Shown piece after piece: positions 47,388 through 57,396 of a DNA stretch of 64,000 bases (within the stretch, counting starts at the first letter, position 1; every line of letters starts with the position of its first letter). Below the pieces are notes generated by a model, which was not told the DNA's origin, did no database searches, and was given only the letters and a program-made list of their open reading frames with translations. This DNA comes from JACDBE01 sp963714055. GTDB taxonomy: Bacteria; Actinomycetota; Acidimicrobiia; Spongiisociales; UBA5794. The DNA is taken from contig OY970227.1 of assembly GCA_963714055.1 (NCBI GenBank), forward strand, positions 1 to 64,000, written 5' to 3'. The position numbers and the translations under genes were made by a program.

Positions 47388-47434
47388 CGCCCCATCTTGC
47401 CCGCAGATCGACCACGGGGGCGGCCACGCGATCG

Positions 47435-47481
47435 AACTTTGAGCGAGTGACGCCCTGTGGTGTAGTCAATCGCTCAAAGTT
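47435..47481. repeat. 47-bp palindromic element, third copy
   Basis: AACTTTGAGCGA ... TCGCTCAAAGTT with the core of the 32.8-kb copies in reverse orientation; it differs from them at a few loop positions only. It lies between the end of the MFS gene and the start of the CPBP gene. Confidence 0.85.
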
Positions 47482-47497
47482 GTACCTGAGGAGGCTG

Positions 47498-49100
47498 TCA
47501 CGCCCAGTCGAGCCCTTCGGTGGGCGACGCCGGTTCAATGTCAGGGAGGCGGACCATGCGGAACGAGTTGAATATGCCGAGCAGCCCGGCCAGGAGGGGG
47601 ATGAGCAATGCGACCTGCAACGCCCGATCGCGCGCCTCCCGGTTGATGGCGAGGATCTCGTCCTGGACCGCCGGAGGCTCCTCGGTCAGTAGCGCCTGCA
47701 GCTGGGTGTCGCTGACCACGTTGGCGTCCTCCTCCAGCGCCGCCGCGATCTGCTCCTGCTGGTCCTGGGGGATCACCGCGCTCGACTCGGTGAGGTTGGT
47801 GAACGAGAACGCCAGGGTGGCCAGCATGATCCCGCCCGCCATCGCCAGTCCGAACGACAACCCGAAGGATCCTCCCGCCGAGTTCACGCCCGCCGCCTCG
47901 CTGACCCGCTCCTCGGTGATCGGGGCGAGCGTGAAGTTGTTGAGCTGCGACACCAGCAGACCCGAGCCCGGAGCCGACGATGAGCAGGGGGACGAAGAGG
48001 TACCACCCGGACTCTGCTCGGGGCACGATCGGGATGATCACAGCAGTCCCGATCGCGCTGAGGAAGAACCCGACCCGGATGATGCCGGCCGGCCGTCTCG
48101 AACCGGCCCGCTTCCCGGCCAGCATCGCCACGGCGAACATGCTGAGCGACAGCGGCGCCAGCGAGAGGCCGGCGAGCATGGCGTTGTACTCGAGGGTGAT
48201 CTGGAGGAAGATCGGCAAGGCGATCATCAACCCGCCCAATGTGATCTGTTGCATCATCTGCTGGGACACGCCGAGGCGGAAGTGGGGCAGCCTGAACAGG
48301 TCCGGGTCGAGCAGGGCCGGCTGGCCGCGTTGCTTGCGCCGGACCAGCCACCTGGCCAGACCACCCAGGGCGGCGGCGCCGACCAGCATGATGCCGAGAA
48401 CGGATTCGGCGCCCTCCTGCCAGGCGAGGATGCCGAGGACGATCCCCCCCATGCCGACCACCGACAGCAGGGCGCCGACCAGGTCGATCTGTCGCGGCCC
48501 CGTGTAGGCGACGTCCCGTACCCTGCCGATCTGGGCGAGCACCACGGCGATCACAATGACCTCGAGCGCGAAACCGACCCTCCACGAGAGGTAGGTGGTC
48601 ACGGCCCCACCGAGCAACGGTCCCACCGCCGCCGCGATCGCTGCCGATGCTCCCACCAGCGCGTAAGCCCGACGCTGGGCGGCGCCTTCGAAGTTGCCGT
48701 GGATGAGCGACTGCATCGCAGGTAGCAACAGGGAGGCGCCGAGCCCGCCGATGATGGCCCAGAAGATCACGATGGTCATCAGGTTCTGGGCCACGGTCAT
48801 CGCCAGCGCCCCGATGGCGTATGCGAGGAGGCCGAGCACGTAGGCCCGCTTCCGGCCGATGAGATCGCCCACCTTGCTGCTGATCAGGATGAAAGCCGCC
48901 GAGACCAGGGCTTCGAGGGCGATCGCCGACTGGACACCGCTCACGGTCGTGTCCAGGTCGGTGACCACCGCCGAGATCGACACGTTCATCAGCGAGGTGT
49001 CGACGACGAGCACGAACATGGCCATGGCGAGGAGCACCGCCAGACGCTGGTCACCGGACTTGGCTGACCCCTCGGCGACGGCGCCGGCGTCCTCGTTCAT
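47498..49100 (-). CDS. MFS drug-exporter-like protein, DHA2 type (frameshifted)
   Basis: About 530 residues, 14 membrane segments. The start region reads LAVLLAMAMFVLVVDTSLMN, followed by SAAFILISSKVGDLIGRKRA (motif A), and GPLLGGAVTTYLSWRVGF (motif C). The frame breaks near 47965; the C-terminal frame resumes VSQLNNFTLAPITEERVSEA and AGVNSAGGSFGLSFGLAMAG. The large loop before the last segment (QDQQEQIAAALEEDANVVSD) is usual for EmrB/QacA-like exporters. ATG 49100 has GGGAGACGAG upstream and is preferred over the GTG at 49190. Confidence 0.85.
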
Positions 49101-49212
49101 CTCGTCTCCCATCATCGAATCGCCCGGTCTGCCGGCGCCGGCACCGTTGCTGTGCACGGAGACGGGCCGTTGATCCCGGTCAACGTACACGAGGCAAGCC
49201 GAGATTGGTCGC

Positions 49213-49947
49213 TCATTGGCCGGCCGCGCCGACCTTCGTCCTTCCGCTGTCGGCTCCGGCGTCGAGCGCGACGAGCTCGAAGGTCATGATCACGATGGGG
49301 AGGGCGGACAGCGGGAGGAGGATGACCGCGGGGATGGCGTGCACGAGGGCGTCGAGCGCCACATTGCCCGTGTGGGTGACGGTGGCGACGATCGCAATGA
49401 CGATCTCGGGAATCACGAAGGCGGTGACGGCGACGAGCGCCACCCGCCACGAGTGCCCTCGCACCAGGTGGTAGCTGCGGGCGAAGGTGGCCGGGACCGG
49501 GCGGCGCTCGAGGTTGACCAGGGGCAGCACGACGGCGAACCAGGTCATCGCGACGAGGCCGGGCACGACGAAGGCGGCGAGACCGGCGAGGATCAGGGTG
49601 GTGAGCACGAGGTCGGCCACGACCAGTCGAGCCCAGGGGAGACCGCGCACCACCTCGCCGAGGCTCGGCCTCCGGTGACCGCGGCGGTCGGCGGCGACCA
49701 CCCGCTCGAGCAGACCAGCCAGGAAGTGGTGGGAGAGCGAACCGTAGATGAGGACGATCAGGACACCCCCCGAGATCACCACGCTCCCTTCGACGAAGTC
49801 CTCGAGGCTCGGCGTGACGTGCAGGGCGACCTCGGCGACCACGATCGGGATCTCGATTGCGGCGGCGAGGATCGTCAGCGGGCGAAGGTCGCGACGCCAG
49901 ATGGAGATGGTTTCCGACAAGACGCTCGCCAGCGACAGCGTTCGCAC
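49213..49947 (-). CDS. multi-pass membrane protein of unknown function
   Basis: About 244 residues, start uncertain (GTG 49947 chosen; the frame is open to 50076). It begins RTLSLASVLSETISIWRRDL, and has five to six membrane segments including LVVADLVLTTLILAGLAAFV and PGLVAMTWFAVVLPLV. This layout, with an amphipathic ISIWRRDLRPLT start and VNLERRPVPATFARSYHLVR, resembles the glycerophosphodiester phosphodiesterase membrane-domain/YciC-like group. Function unknown. It is divergent from the winged-helix gene. Confidence 0.7.
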   Translation of the reverse strand: MRTLSLASVLSETISIWRRDLRPLTILAAAIEIPIVVAEVALHVTPSLEDFVEGSVVISGGVLIVLIYGSLSHHFLAGLLERVVAADRRGHRRPSLGEVVRGLPWARLVVADLVLTTLILAGLAAFVVPGLVAMTWFAVVLPLVNLERRPVPATFARSYHLVRGHSWRVALVAVTAFVIPEIVIAIVATVTHTGNVALDALVHAIPAVILLPLSALPIVIMTFELVALDAGADSGRTKVGAAGQ

Positions 49948-50036
49948 GCCGGGATCGTAGGAACGCACATCACCGTGGGACGACGCCGAACGGACCGAGG
50001 TCCGACCCGGGCCGGCGATGGCGACCGCCAGGGAGA

Positions 50037-51223
50037 ATGGTGAACGTGAGCGGCCAGTCCCGATTTCCGGCCCCACTGACGTGGAGCGCGGTCACGGCGC
50101 GGCGGATGGCGCGCCATGCGTTGACCGAACCGGCTTCCGACCTGGGGCCTGCCGACATCGCCGGCGTGATGTGCGGAGCGCATGCACAGGTCATGAGCGC
50201 CGCCGAGTTCTCCATCGGTCGGCGAGTCGCCGGGGCGACCCGCTCCGACGTGCAGCGTGCCCTCTGGGACGATCGCACCCTGGTGAAGACCCTCGGCCCG
50301 CGGGGCACCGTCCACCTGCTGTCCACCGCCGACCTGCCGATGTGGACCGGGGCGCTGTCGACCCTTCCCATGTCGACACCTCGGCATCCCGACCCGGTCC
50401 GCTTCACCCCCGAGCAGGCCGACGAGGTCATCGCCGCCATCGGCGACGCCCTCATGGAGGATGCGTTGACCGTCGACGAGCTGACCGAGGCGATCGCGGA
50501 ACGAACCGGCCGGTGGGCAGTCGAGCGAACCATGGACGCCTTCCAGGACAAGTGGCCGCGCTGGCGCCAGCTGACCGGCGTTGCGGCGCATCGCGGAGTC
50601 CTCTGCTTCGGACCGAACCGGGATCGCCACGTCACCTACACCAACCCGCATCGCTGGCTGCCCGGCTTCCAGCCCGCCGAAGGTGACGCCGCCCTCCGCA
50701 CGCTCCTTGCCCGGTACCTCTACGCCTATGGCCCGGCCACGCCCCGGCACTTCGCCCAGTGGCTCAACGTCCCGCCCCGTGACGCCGCTGACCTGTTCGA
50801 CGATGCGGCAGACGACCTGGAGCAGGTCGAGCTCGAAGGGGCCGCGGGTTGGGTGGTGGACGGGGACGGCGAGATGCCGGCGGAGCCGCACCGGGGCATC
50901 CGGCTGCTGCCCTACTTCGACGCCTTCGTGGTGGCGGGCCGGCCTCGGGAGTCTCCTCTACCCGGGCGCCGCCGCCGGGCGAGCCCTCAGCCCCTCGGGC
51001 CAGGCCGGCAACTATCCCGGTGGTGCTGGTCGACGGGGTGGTCGGCGGGGTATGGCACCAGCGGCGCTCTGGCCGAAGGCTGGCCGTCACCGTCGAGCCG
51101 CTCCGGGACCTGACCGCGGCGCAGCGGCGTCAACTCGACGAGGAGGTGGAGCTGCTCGGTGCGGTCATGGAGGCGGTGCCGGCGCTCACCGTCGGCACCG
51201 TCGCCGTCGGCCCCCACGCCTGA
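50037..51223 (+). CDS. winged-helix DNA-binding protein, AlkZ/YcaQ-like (frameshifted)
   Basis: About 390 residues. Blocks such as CGAHAQVMSAAEFSIGRRVA, LWDDRTLVKTLGPRGTVHLL, KWPRWRQLTGVAAHRGVLCF and GPATPRHFAQWLNV are those of the HTH_42 (AlkZ/AlkX/YcaQ) DNA glycosylase family. Two frame changes near 50945 and 51022 separate FVVAGRPR, LLYPGAAAGRALSPSGQAGN and VVLVDGVVGGVWHQRRSGR. ATG 50037 touches its ribosome site AGGGAGA, so GTG 50040 or 50046 may be used. Repair of alkylated or cross-linked bases is possible but unproven for this branch. Confidence 0.8.
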
Positions 51224-51317
51224 GCGGTGATCGGACCAGCTCGGGCTTGGGCCGTCGGCCCGTGCACGAACTGGCATCGTTGTCGGAGACCGATGATCCC
51301 GAGCCGGAAGCGAACCG

Positions 51318-52283
51318 ATGAGAGCAGTCGTCCACACCAGGTACGGGGACCCCGATGTCCTGCACCTCGCCGAGGTCGAGCGACCGAGCCCGAAGGACGA
51401 CGAGGTGCTGGTTCGGGTGCGGGCCACCACGGTGAACCGGACCGACTGCGGCTTTCGCCATCCCCGGCCCTTCTTCGTCCGGTTCTTCAGCGGCCTGGTG
51501 CGCCCGAAGTACCGCATCCTCGGCTCCGAGTTCGCCGGGGAGGTCGTCGAGGTCGGCGCCGCCGTTACCGAGCTTTCGGTCGGTGACGAGGTGTTCGGGG
51601 TCAACGCCGACCGGTTCGGTGCCCACGCCGAGTTCATCCGGGTGCGCCAGGACGCCCCGATCGCCGCCAAGCCGGACAACGTCACCTTCGAGGAGGCGGC
51701 GGCGGTGTCCGACGGCATGATCCTGGCGCTGACCGGCCTGCGTGCCGCCGGGGTGGACGAGAGCCGGCGGATCGTCGTCTACGGGGCCTCGGGATCGATC
51801 GGCACCGCCGCGGTGCAACTCGCCAAGCATCTCCTCGGCGCCGACGTCACCGCGGTGTGCGCCACCGCCGCCGTCGACACGGTGCGTTCGCTCGGTGCCG
51901 ACCGGGTGATCGACTACACGCAGGAGGACTTCACGGCGAGCGGCGAGATCTACGACGTGATCCTCGACGCCGTCGGCAAGCACTCGTTCCGCCGCTGCCG
52001 GGCATCGCTGAAGCCGGGTGGGGTGTATGCATCGACCGACCTCGGTTTCCTGTGGCAGGTCCCGATCCTGTCGCTGGCGACTCGGTGGGTCGGCAGCAAG
52101 CGGGTGATGCTGCCGATACCCCGCTACCGCAAACAGGAGGTGCTCCTGCTCAAGGAGCTGCTCGAGGACGGCAGGTACCGGGCCGTCATCGACCGGAGCT
52201 ACCCGCTGGAGCAGGTGGTGGCGGCAACCCGGTATGTCGAGACCGAGCAGAAGATCGGCAACGTGGTCCTCACCGTCGCCTGA
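51318..52283 (+). CDS. NAD(P)-dependent quinone oxidoreductase-like protein (MDR superfamily)
   Basis: 321 residues, cytoplasmic. Begins RAVVHTRYGDPDVLHLAEVE, with RVRATTVNRTDCGFRHP, LGSEFAGEVVEVG and the cofactor fold IVVYGASGSIGTAAVQLAKH. It lacks the zinc cysteines of alcohol dehydrogenases. The ATG at 51318 is preceded by GAAGCGAACCG without a strong site. It would reduce quinones or enones using NADPH. Confidence 0.88.
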   Translation: MRAVVHTRYGDPDVLHLAEVERPSPKDDEVLVRVRATTVNRTDCGFRHPRPFFVRFFSGLVRPKYRILGSEFAGEVVEVGAAVTELSVGDEVFGVNADRFGAHAEFIRVRQDAPIAAKPDNVTFEEAAAVSDGMILALTGLRAAGVDESRRIVVYGASGSIGTAAVQLAKHLLGADVTAVCATAAVDTVRSLGADRVIDYTQEDFTASGEIYDVILDAVGKHSFRRCRASLKPGGVYASTDLGFLWQVPILSLATRWVGSKRVMLPIPRYRKQEVLLLKELLEDGRYRAVIDRSYPLEQVVAATRYVETEQKIGNVVLTVA

Positions 52284-52388
52284 CCCGGAGTTCGCCACCG
52301 GCACCTTCCATGTCAGAGGTCAACGCCGAGCGGAGGGACCGATGCCGATCAGAGCCGGGCTACGGCTGGGCCGTGCGCCGCTGGTGGC

Positions 52389-53220
52389 TCACGTGGAGGC
52401 GGTTTCCTGCCGGTTGGACGCGTGGCGCAGTGCCCAATCGAGGGCGTAGTCGGCGATCTCCTCCCACCCCTCCTGGGATGGCATGAGATGTGACTTGCCC
52501 TCGTACTCCTTCACCTCGGTGACCGTGTTCGACTTGTAGTGCTTGGCGTTGGACCGCTGCACGCTCGGGGGCATCAGGTGATCCTCCCCGCCCGAGATGA
52601 AGAGCAGCGGGGCCCGGTCGTCGTTGTGGTAGTCGACCCAAGTGTCCTGATGGCCGGGGAGCAGGTTCGCCAGAGAAGCGCCCCACAGGATCCGGGCCGA
52701 GGCCGGCACGTGGTAGCGCTCGTAGAGGCGTCGCGACTCGTCCTCGGGGAAGGTGTTGGTGAAGGCATACCGCCACTGGTCATGGGTGAAGCCGATGGCC
52801 CTGGTGGCCGTGGGCCGGGTTCTTCAGCACCGGGAACGTGGACTTGATCTGGGAGAACGGGACGACGGGCACCCCCTCGGTCGGTGCGGAGTTGATCGCC
52901 ACGCCAACGGCGCCGAAGCCGTGGTCGAGGAGGATCTGGGTGAAGGCACCGCCTGCCGAGTGACCCATGATGATCGGTGGCGATGGGAGGGCGCCGACGA
53001 CGCTCTCGAGGTGGCTGATGATGTCGGGTACACGCAGCTCCTCGATCGGCGAAGGGTCGGCGTTCAACGCCTCGACCTCGACCTCGAAGCCGGGGTAGCC
53101 CGGGGTGACCACCTTGAAACCGGCCGCCTCGTAGCGAGCCTTCCAGTCCTCCCAACTCCGCGGGGTGACCCAGAACCCGTGGATGAGGACGATGGTGTCG
53201 GGCGTGGTCGAGTCGGGCAT
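52389..53220 (-). CDS. alpha/beta hydrolase (frameshifted)
   Basis: About 277 residues. Oxyanion region TIVLIHGFWVTPRSWEDW, nucleophile elbow IMGHSAGGAFTQILLDHG, then after a single-base break near 52815 IGFTHDQWRYAFTNTFPEDE, acid ISGGEDHLMPP and histidine YEGKSHLMP. All three catalytic residues are present once the frame is restored. ATG 53220 follows AAGGA. It is divergent from the HxlR gene and shares its operator region, so it is probably the regulated target. Confidence 0.87.
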
Positions 53221-53266
53221 TGGGGGGTCCTTCCGTGCCGGTCGTCCCGGAACGGACGACCTCGTC

Positions 53267-53316
53267 GCTTGCCTCATGCAAGCTACAAGGATCCCTTTCG
53301 TCAAGCAAGGGATCCT
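53267..53316. promoter_or_regulatory. two inverted repeats in the hydrolase-HxlR divergent region
   Basis: GCTTG-N7-CAAGC (53267-53283) is followed by the perfect repeat AGGATCCCTT-N9-AAGGGATCCT (53288-53316), with CAAG/CTTG half-sites again in its loop. The sites lie 47 and 14 bases from the two start codons, as expected for an HxlR operator controlling both genes. Confidence 0.6.
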
Positions 53317-53329
53317 CTAGGCTCCGGAA

Positions 53330-53842
53330 ATGCTCCGTACCGACTTCGGCGGAATGCACTGCTCGATCGCCCGATCCGCCACTGTGGTCGGGGAGCCCTG
53401 GACCTCCCTGATCTTGCGTGACCTCCTCCTGGGTTTCACCCGGTTCGAGCAGATCCGCGCCGATCTCGGTATCTCGACGAACGTGTTGTCCGACCGGTTG
53501 CGGACACTCGTCGACCACGAGGTCGTTGAGCGCAAGCCCTACGGAGGCCATCCCGACCGATTCGAGTACTCGCTGACGCCGAAGGGTCTGGACGCCATCT
53601 CGATCGTCCTCGCTCTCCTGGCGTGGGGTGACCGCTGGGAGGCGGACCCGGCGGGAGAGCCCACGCAGGTGGTCCACGAGCGATGCGGCAGGCCCACCCA
53701 CGCCGTCGCGCACTGCTCGGAATGCGGTGAGGCGCTTCATCTCGACGAGCTCACCTATCACCAGGGCCCGGGAAGCGCCAAGGGGCCAGGCACCCACCTG
53801 CTGCGTGAGCACCTCGGCCCGCCACTGCAAGAGGCGCCTTGA
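53330..53842 (+). CDS. HxlR-family transcriptional regulator
   Basis: 170 residues. It has the conserved MHCSIARSATVVGEPWTSLI, then LRDLLLGFTRFEQIRADLGI and LSDRLRTLVDHEVVERKPYG, the winged helix with beta wing (about 10-100). A C-terminal tail holds two CxxC/His-rich elements (HERCGRPTHAVAHCSECGEA) that may bind metal or sense redox stress. ATG 53330 is 14 bases from a strong inverted repeat, implying autoregulation. Confidence 0.9.
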   Translation: MLRTDFGGMHCSIARSATVVGEPWTSLILRDLLLGFTRFEQIRADLGISTNVLSDRLRTLVDHEVVERKPYGGHPDRFEYSLTPKGLDAISIVLALLAWGDRWEADPAGEPTQVVHERCGRPTHAVAHCSECGEALHLDELTYHQGPGSAKGPGTHLLREHLGPPLQEAP

Positions 53843-53853
53843 CCCGGACGTAG

Positions 53854-54468
53854 TCAGAAGTCGATACGCATCACGACCCGTCGCTTGGTGGGATGGCTGA
53901 CCTCGGTGAACCCGGCCGCCTCGAAGATGCTGCGGGTGCCGACGAGCAGTTCTCCCCACATGACCTGCTGCCCGGGAGCGACGATCATCGGGTAGCCCTC
54001 GATGGCGCGGGCGCCACGCCGCCGGGCGAAGTCGACCGCGGCGCGGGCGAGTGCGTAGCTGACACCCTGGCCGCGATAGCCGGCTCGGGTGACGAAGCAG
54101 GTCACCGCCCAGACGCTGTCGTCGGTCTTGTCCTCGTCCCGGCCGTCCCAGGGTACGCGGTAGACCCTGAGTAGGCCCGTGTAGGAGGTGCGAGGCTCGA
54201 CGGCACACCAGCCGACAGGCTCGCCGTCGACGTAGGCGACGAGGCCGCTCGTCGTGCCAGACCCCGTGTGCCCGCAGTCGGTCTGCTGGCGCAGCCGCAT
54301 TGCCCGCTCCTGGCGGGGGAACGAGCGGAATGCCTCGCCAGGCTGCAGCTTGAAGCGCTGGCACTGGCACGTCGCCGCATCCCCACGCTCGCCGAACACG
54401 GCCTGCAGGTCGTCGCAGGACGCCTCGTTGGCCGGTCTGCAGACGACATCGAGGAGCTCATTCGCCAC
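53854..54468 (-). CDS. GNAT-family N-acetyltransferase
   Basis: 204 residues. The acetyl-CoA loop is CFVTRAGYRGQGVSYALARA, and the preceding strand VDGEPVGWCAVEPRTSYTGL fits the fold. The N-terminal part (CDDLQAVFGERGDAATCQCQ) is Cys-rich, a feature of a subfamily often annotated simply as GNAT. It overlaps the upstream gene by 11 bases. Substrate unknown. Confidence 0.85.
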   Translation of the reverse strand: MANELLDVVCRPANEASCDDLQAVFGERGDAATCQCQRFKLQPGEAFRSFPRQERAMRLRQQTDCGHTGSGTTSGLVAYVDGEPVGWCAVEPRTSYTGLLRVYRVPWDGRDEDKTDDSVWAVTCFVTRAGYRGQGVSYALARAAVDFARRRGARAIEGYPMIVAPGQQVMWGELLVGTRSIFEAAGFTEVSHPTKRRVVMRIDF

Positions 54469-55378
54469 GGCCGGCCCACTTCAACACCCGCAGGGCGTGC
54501 AGCGTGTTCCACCGACTGGGCTCACCGGGGGTCTCCATGGGGAAGGGCAGCCCGTCGGGATGCGGGTTCTGCAACGGCCAGCGGCCGTCCTCGCCCCGGT
54601 TCTTCTCCACCACGTCGATGGCTTCAGCCATCCGATCGTCGGGCTCGACGCCGGCGCTCCTCAGGTAGTCGAGGCCACGGAGCACGTCGTAGTGCCACCC
54701 GGGTGGGTATGAGAACAAGGTCCAGTCCGGCTCGATCACCTCACCGGTCGACAGTCGTCGGAGCAGGCGTCGCTCGAGGAGGTACTCATGTGCCGTGCGA
54801 CGGGCGGCGCTCACATCGCCCGAGCCGCCGGTGGAGCGTTCATGCTGGAGCAGACCTTCGAGGACGTCGATCGTGGTGTGAAACGAGGAACGGACCGAGC
54901 CCCGCTCCGCCTCGCAGTTCCAGCCCCCGTCGTCGAGCTGCTCGCCGAGCAGGCGGTCGACGACTCCCTGGACGTCCTGGCCGAAGTAGGCGCCGGCGGC
55001 GACCACCTTCCCGTTGATGCACGGCTCGACCTCACCGGTGAAGAACGGCTGGTTGCCCTCGTAGAAGCGGACGTTGTCCCGCACCAGGCGCACTGCTCTT
55101 CTCGCTTGCTCGCTGCCCGGGTCCACACCGAGGTCACGCAACTGCGCCAGCCCGTACATGGCGGAACCATCGACGGTCTCGACGAACATCTTGGGTTCCT
55201 CGATATCGCTCCATCCTCCGTCCGGCCTCTGGAGGTCGAGCAACTGGGCGCCCCAACCCTCGGTGGCGACCCTCGCCCGCTCGGCGGCGATGACGTCGTC
55301 GGGCGCATGCGTCAGATCACGCATCACCTGCCAGCGGATCGAGGGATCCGAGTCGAGCAGCCAGTCCGTCACGTACAT
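54458..55378 (-). CDS. squalene-cyclase/prenyltransferase-like alpha-toroid protein
   Basis: 306 residues. Repeated motifs RPDGGWSDIEEP, LDDGGWNCEAERGS and GEDGRWPLQNPHP are the DGGW turns of the alpha/alpha toroid fold. It begins YVTDWLLDSDPSIRWQVMRD, as in a group of short actinobacterial proteins annotated squalene cyclase. The DxDD motif of true cyclases is not evident, so enzymatic activity is doubtful. ATG 55378 follows AGGAG. It is cotranscribed with the GNAT gene. Confidence 0.75.
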   Translation of the reverse strand: MYVTDWLLDSDPSIRWQVMRDLTHAPDDVIAAERARVATEGWGAQLLDLQRPDGGWSDIEEPKMFVETVDGSAMYGLAQLRDLGVDPGSEQARRAVRLVRDNVRFYEGNQPFFTGEVEPCINGKVVAAGAYFGQDVQGVVDRLLGEQLDDGGWNCEAERGSVRSSFHTTIDVLEGLLQHERSTGGSGDVSAARRTAHEYLLERRLLRRLSTGEVIEPDWTLFSYPPGWHYDVLRGLDYLRSAGVEPDDRMAEAIDVVEKNRGEDGRWPLQNPHPDGLPFPMETPGEPSRWNTLHALRVLKWAGRGE

Positions 55379-55536
55379 CGATTCACTCCTGGGTTGCGGA
55401 CACCGTACGGTGCCGCAGATTGCGGACACATCATGTCCTCGATCGCCGCGTTCGGGTCGAGTCGACCGGCCCACCGTAGAGGGGATCGCCGACCTCGATG
55501 TTCGAGTCGGTCCGGCGAGGTGCGACACTCCAGGTC

Positions 55537-56478
55537 ATGGATGACAACGTCGCGGTGCACGCACTCGCCGACAAGGGCGTGTTCCTGGGCACGTGTTCGT
55601 GGACCGACAAGACGCTGATCGACGCGGGCACCTTCTACCCGGAGAAGGGCATGTCGGCGGAGGAACGGCTCGGGTTCTACGCCGAGCGGTTCCCGATCGT
55701 CGAGGTCGACGCCACCTACTACGCACCACCTTCCGAGCGGGTGGCCGGGTTGTGGGTGGACCGCACTCCGGACGACTTCGCCTTCGACATCAAGGCGTTC
55801 CGGTTGTTGACCCATCACCCGACCCCACCGAGCGCGCTGTGGAAGGACTTCCGTGAGGCGCTCCCGGAGGAACTGGCCGCCAAGAACAACGTTTACCTGC
55901 GGGACCTTCCCCGGGAGGTCCAGGCGGATGCATTCTCCCGGTTCGGGGAGGCGCTGCTGCCGCTGCACTCGGCCGGGAAGCTGGGCTCGGTGCTGATGCA
56001 GCTCCCCCCGTACGCCTACCCGACGACGGCCAACTTCGGGTACCTCAAGTGGGCGGCTGCCCAGTTGCCGGAGTACCGGTTGGCGGTCGAGTTCCGCAAC
56101 GGCCGATGGTTGGACGAGGAGCACCGCGACGAGACGATCTCGTTCCTGGATCGGCACGATCTCACCTACGTGGCCGTCGACGAGCCGCAGGGTTTCGCCT
56201 CGTCGGTGCCTCCAGTGGCGGCGGTGACCTCGGATGTCGCCGAGGTGCGGTTCCATGGCCGCAACGCCGACAATTGGGAGAAGAAGGGCATCACCGCCGC
56301 CGAGCGGTTCCGGTACGACTACGACCGCCCGGAGTTGGAGGAATGGGTGGCCAGTGTCCGCGAGATGCTCGCCTCGGCGAACCGGGTCAACCTGCTGATG
56401 AACAACTGCTACGCCGACTACGGCATCCGCTCCGCCCGCACCATGGCCGAGGTGCTCGTCGACGCCGGCCTCGCCTGA
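55537..56478 (+). CDS. DUF72-family protein
   Basis: 313 residues, TIM-barrel-like fold. Family signatures are GTCSWTDKTLIDAGTFYP, FYAERFPIVEVDATYYAPP, FAFDIKAFRLLTHHPT, LMQLPPYAYPT, AVEFRNGRWLDEE and VRFHGRNADNWEKKG. Function of DUF72 is unsettled. ATG 55537 keeps the usual short N-terminus; an upstream in-frame ATG at 55498 is also possible. Confidence 0.9.
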   Translation: MDDNVAVHALADKGVFLGTCSWTDKTLIDAGTFYPEKGMSAEERLGFYAERFPIVEVDATYYAPPSERVAGLWVDRTPDDFAFDIKAFRLLTHHPTPPSALWKDFREALPEELAAKNNVYLRDLPREVQADAFSRFGEALLPLHSAGKLGSVLMQLPPYAYPTTANFGYLKWAAAQLPEYRLAVEFRNGRWLDEEHRDETISFLDRHDLTYVAVDEPQGFASSVPPVAAVTSDVAEVRFHGRNADNWEKKGITAAERFRYDYDRPELEEWVASVREMLASANRVNLLMNNCYADYGIRSARTMAEVLVDAGLA

Positions 56479-56491
56479 GGTCTCGTCGACT

Positions 56492-57289
56492 TCACTTGCG
56501 GGCGATGAACACCACCACGGTGTCGTCGGCGGTTGCCGGGTTGCCGGTGTAGCGGGCCTGGGTGGCGACCTCGACGAAACCGGCCGCCTCCAGCATTTGC
56601 AGGACCTCGTGGTAGAAGTACAGGTTTGCCTGGAGTTGGTGCTCCTCCTCGTCGACGGCGACCCCGTCCTGCCACAACGTGACCCGGATCTGTGCGGTGG
56701 CGCGCTGATCCATCGGGTCGAGGTCGACCAGCCGGCTGTTCAGCTCGAGCTCGTCGCCGTTCCGCGCCGGCGAGCGGTGCCCGGCCTCCCGCCACGGCTG
56801 CGGAAGCCGCTTTCTCTCTTCCGGCAGCCAGAAGGGCCACCCACTCACATCCTCGTACGGCAGGTCGTGGCTGAACACGAGGGCGCCGCCCGGGGCGAGG
56901 TGGCGGTGGCAACGGCGCAGCGCCTCCACATCGTGGGCACGGTGCCCGCCGAGGCCGAACGAGTCGCAGATGTAGATGGTCCGGTATGTGACGGGCAGGT
57001 CGAGCTGATGGAACGCCTGCTCGAAGAGTCGGACGGTGAGCCCTTCCTCGTCGGCCTGTTCCCGGCAGTGGGCCAGCATGTCTGCGGAGATGTCGCAGCC
57101 ATGGACCTCCAGCCCCTCGCGCACCAGCGGCAACAGCAGCCGCCCGGTGCCGCACCCGAGATCGAGGGCCGGCTGCCCGTCTCCCTCGACCCACGATCGG
57201 TAGAAGGCCAGTTCCTCCGGCTCGGCCGGGTTGCACTCCGCCCACCACCGCGCCACCAGTCCGTAGTGCCAGGTTTCCGGGCTAGCCAT
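56492..57289 (-). CDS. class I SAM-dependent methyltransferase
   Basis: 265 residues. Motif I is ALDLGCGTGRLLLPLVREG, motif II HGCDISADMLAHC, and post-motif RTIYICDSFGLGGHRAHDVE and LAPGGALVFSHDL. The small N-terminal part (ETWHYGLVARWWAECNPAEP) is typical of unassigned methyltransferases of this group. ATG 57289 is chosen because the upstream open frame has no family sequence. Substrate unknown. Confidence 0.87.
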   Translation of the reverse strand: MASPETWHYGLVARWWAECNPAEPEELAFYRSWVEGDGQPALDLGCGTGRLLLPLVREGLEVHGCDISADMLAHCREQADEEGLTVRLFEQAFHQLDLPVTYRTIYICDSFGLGGHRAHDVEALRRCHRHLAPGGALVFSHDLPYEDVSGWPFWLPEERKRLPQPWREAGHRSPARNGDELELNSRLVDLDPMDQRATAQIRVTLWQDGVAVDEEEHQLQANLYFYHEVLQMLEAAGFVEVATQARYTGNPATADDTVVVFIARK

Positions 57290-57396
57290 GCCGGGAAACG
57301 TAGCGGCGGCAGTGGGGCCCTGCCATGGCTGAGAGTGGGGTGTCTCGCGTCGCCCACGTTGCCGGTGGCCGCGATGGCCGTGCACAGCGATCGGGG

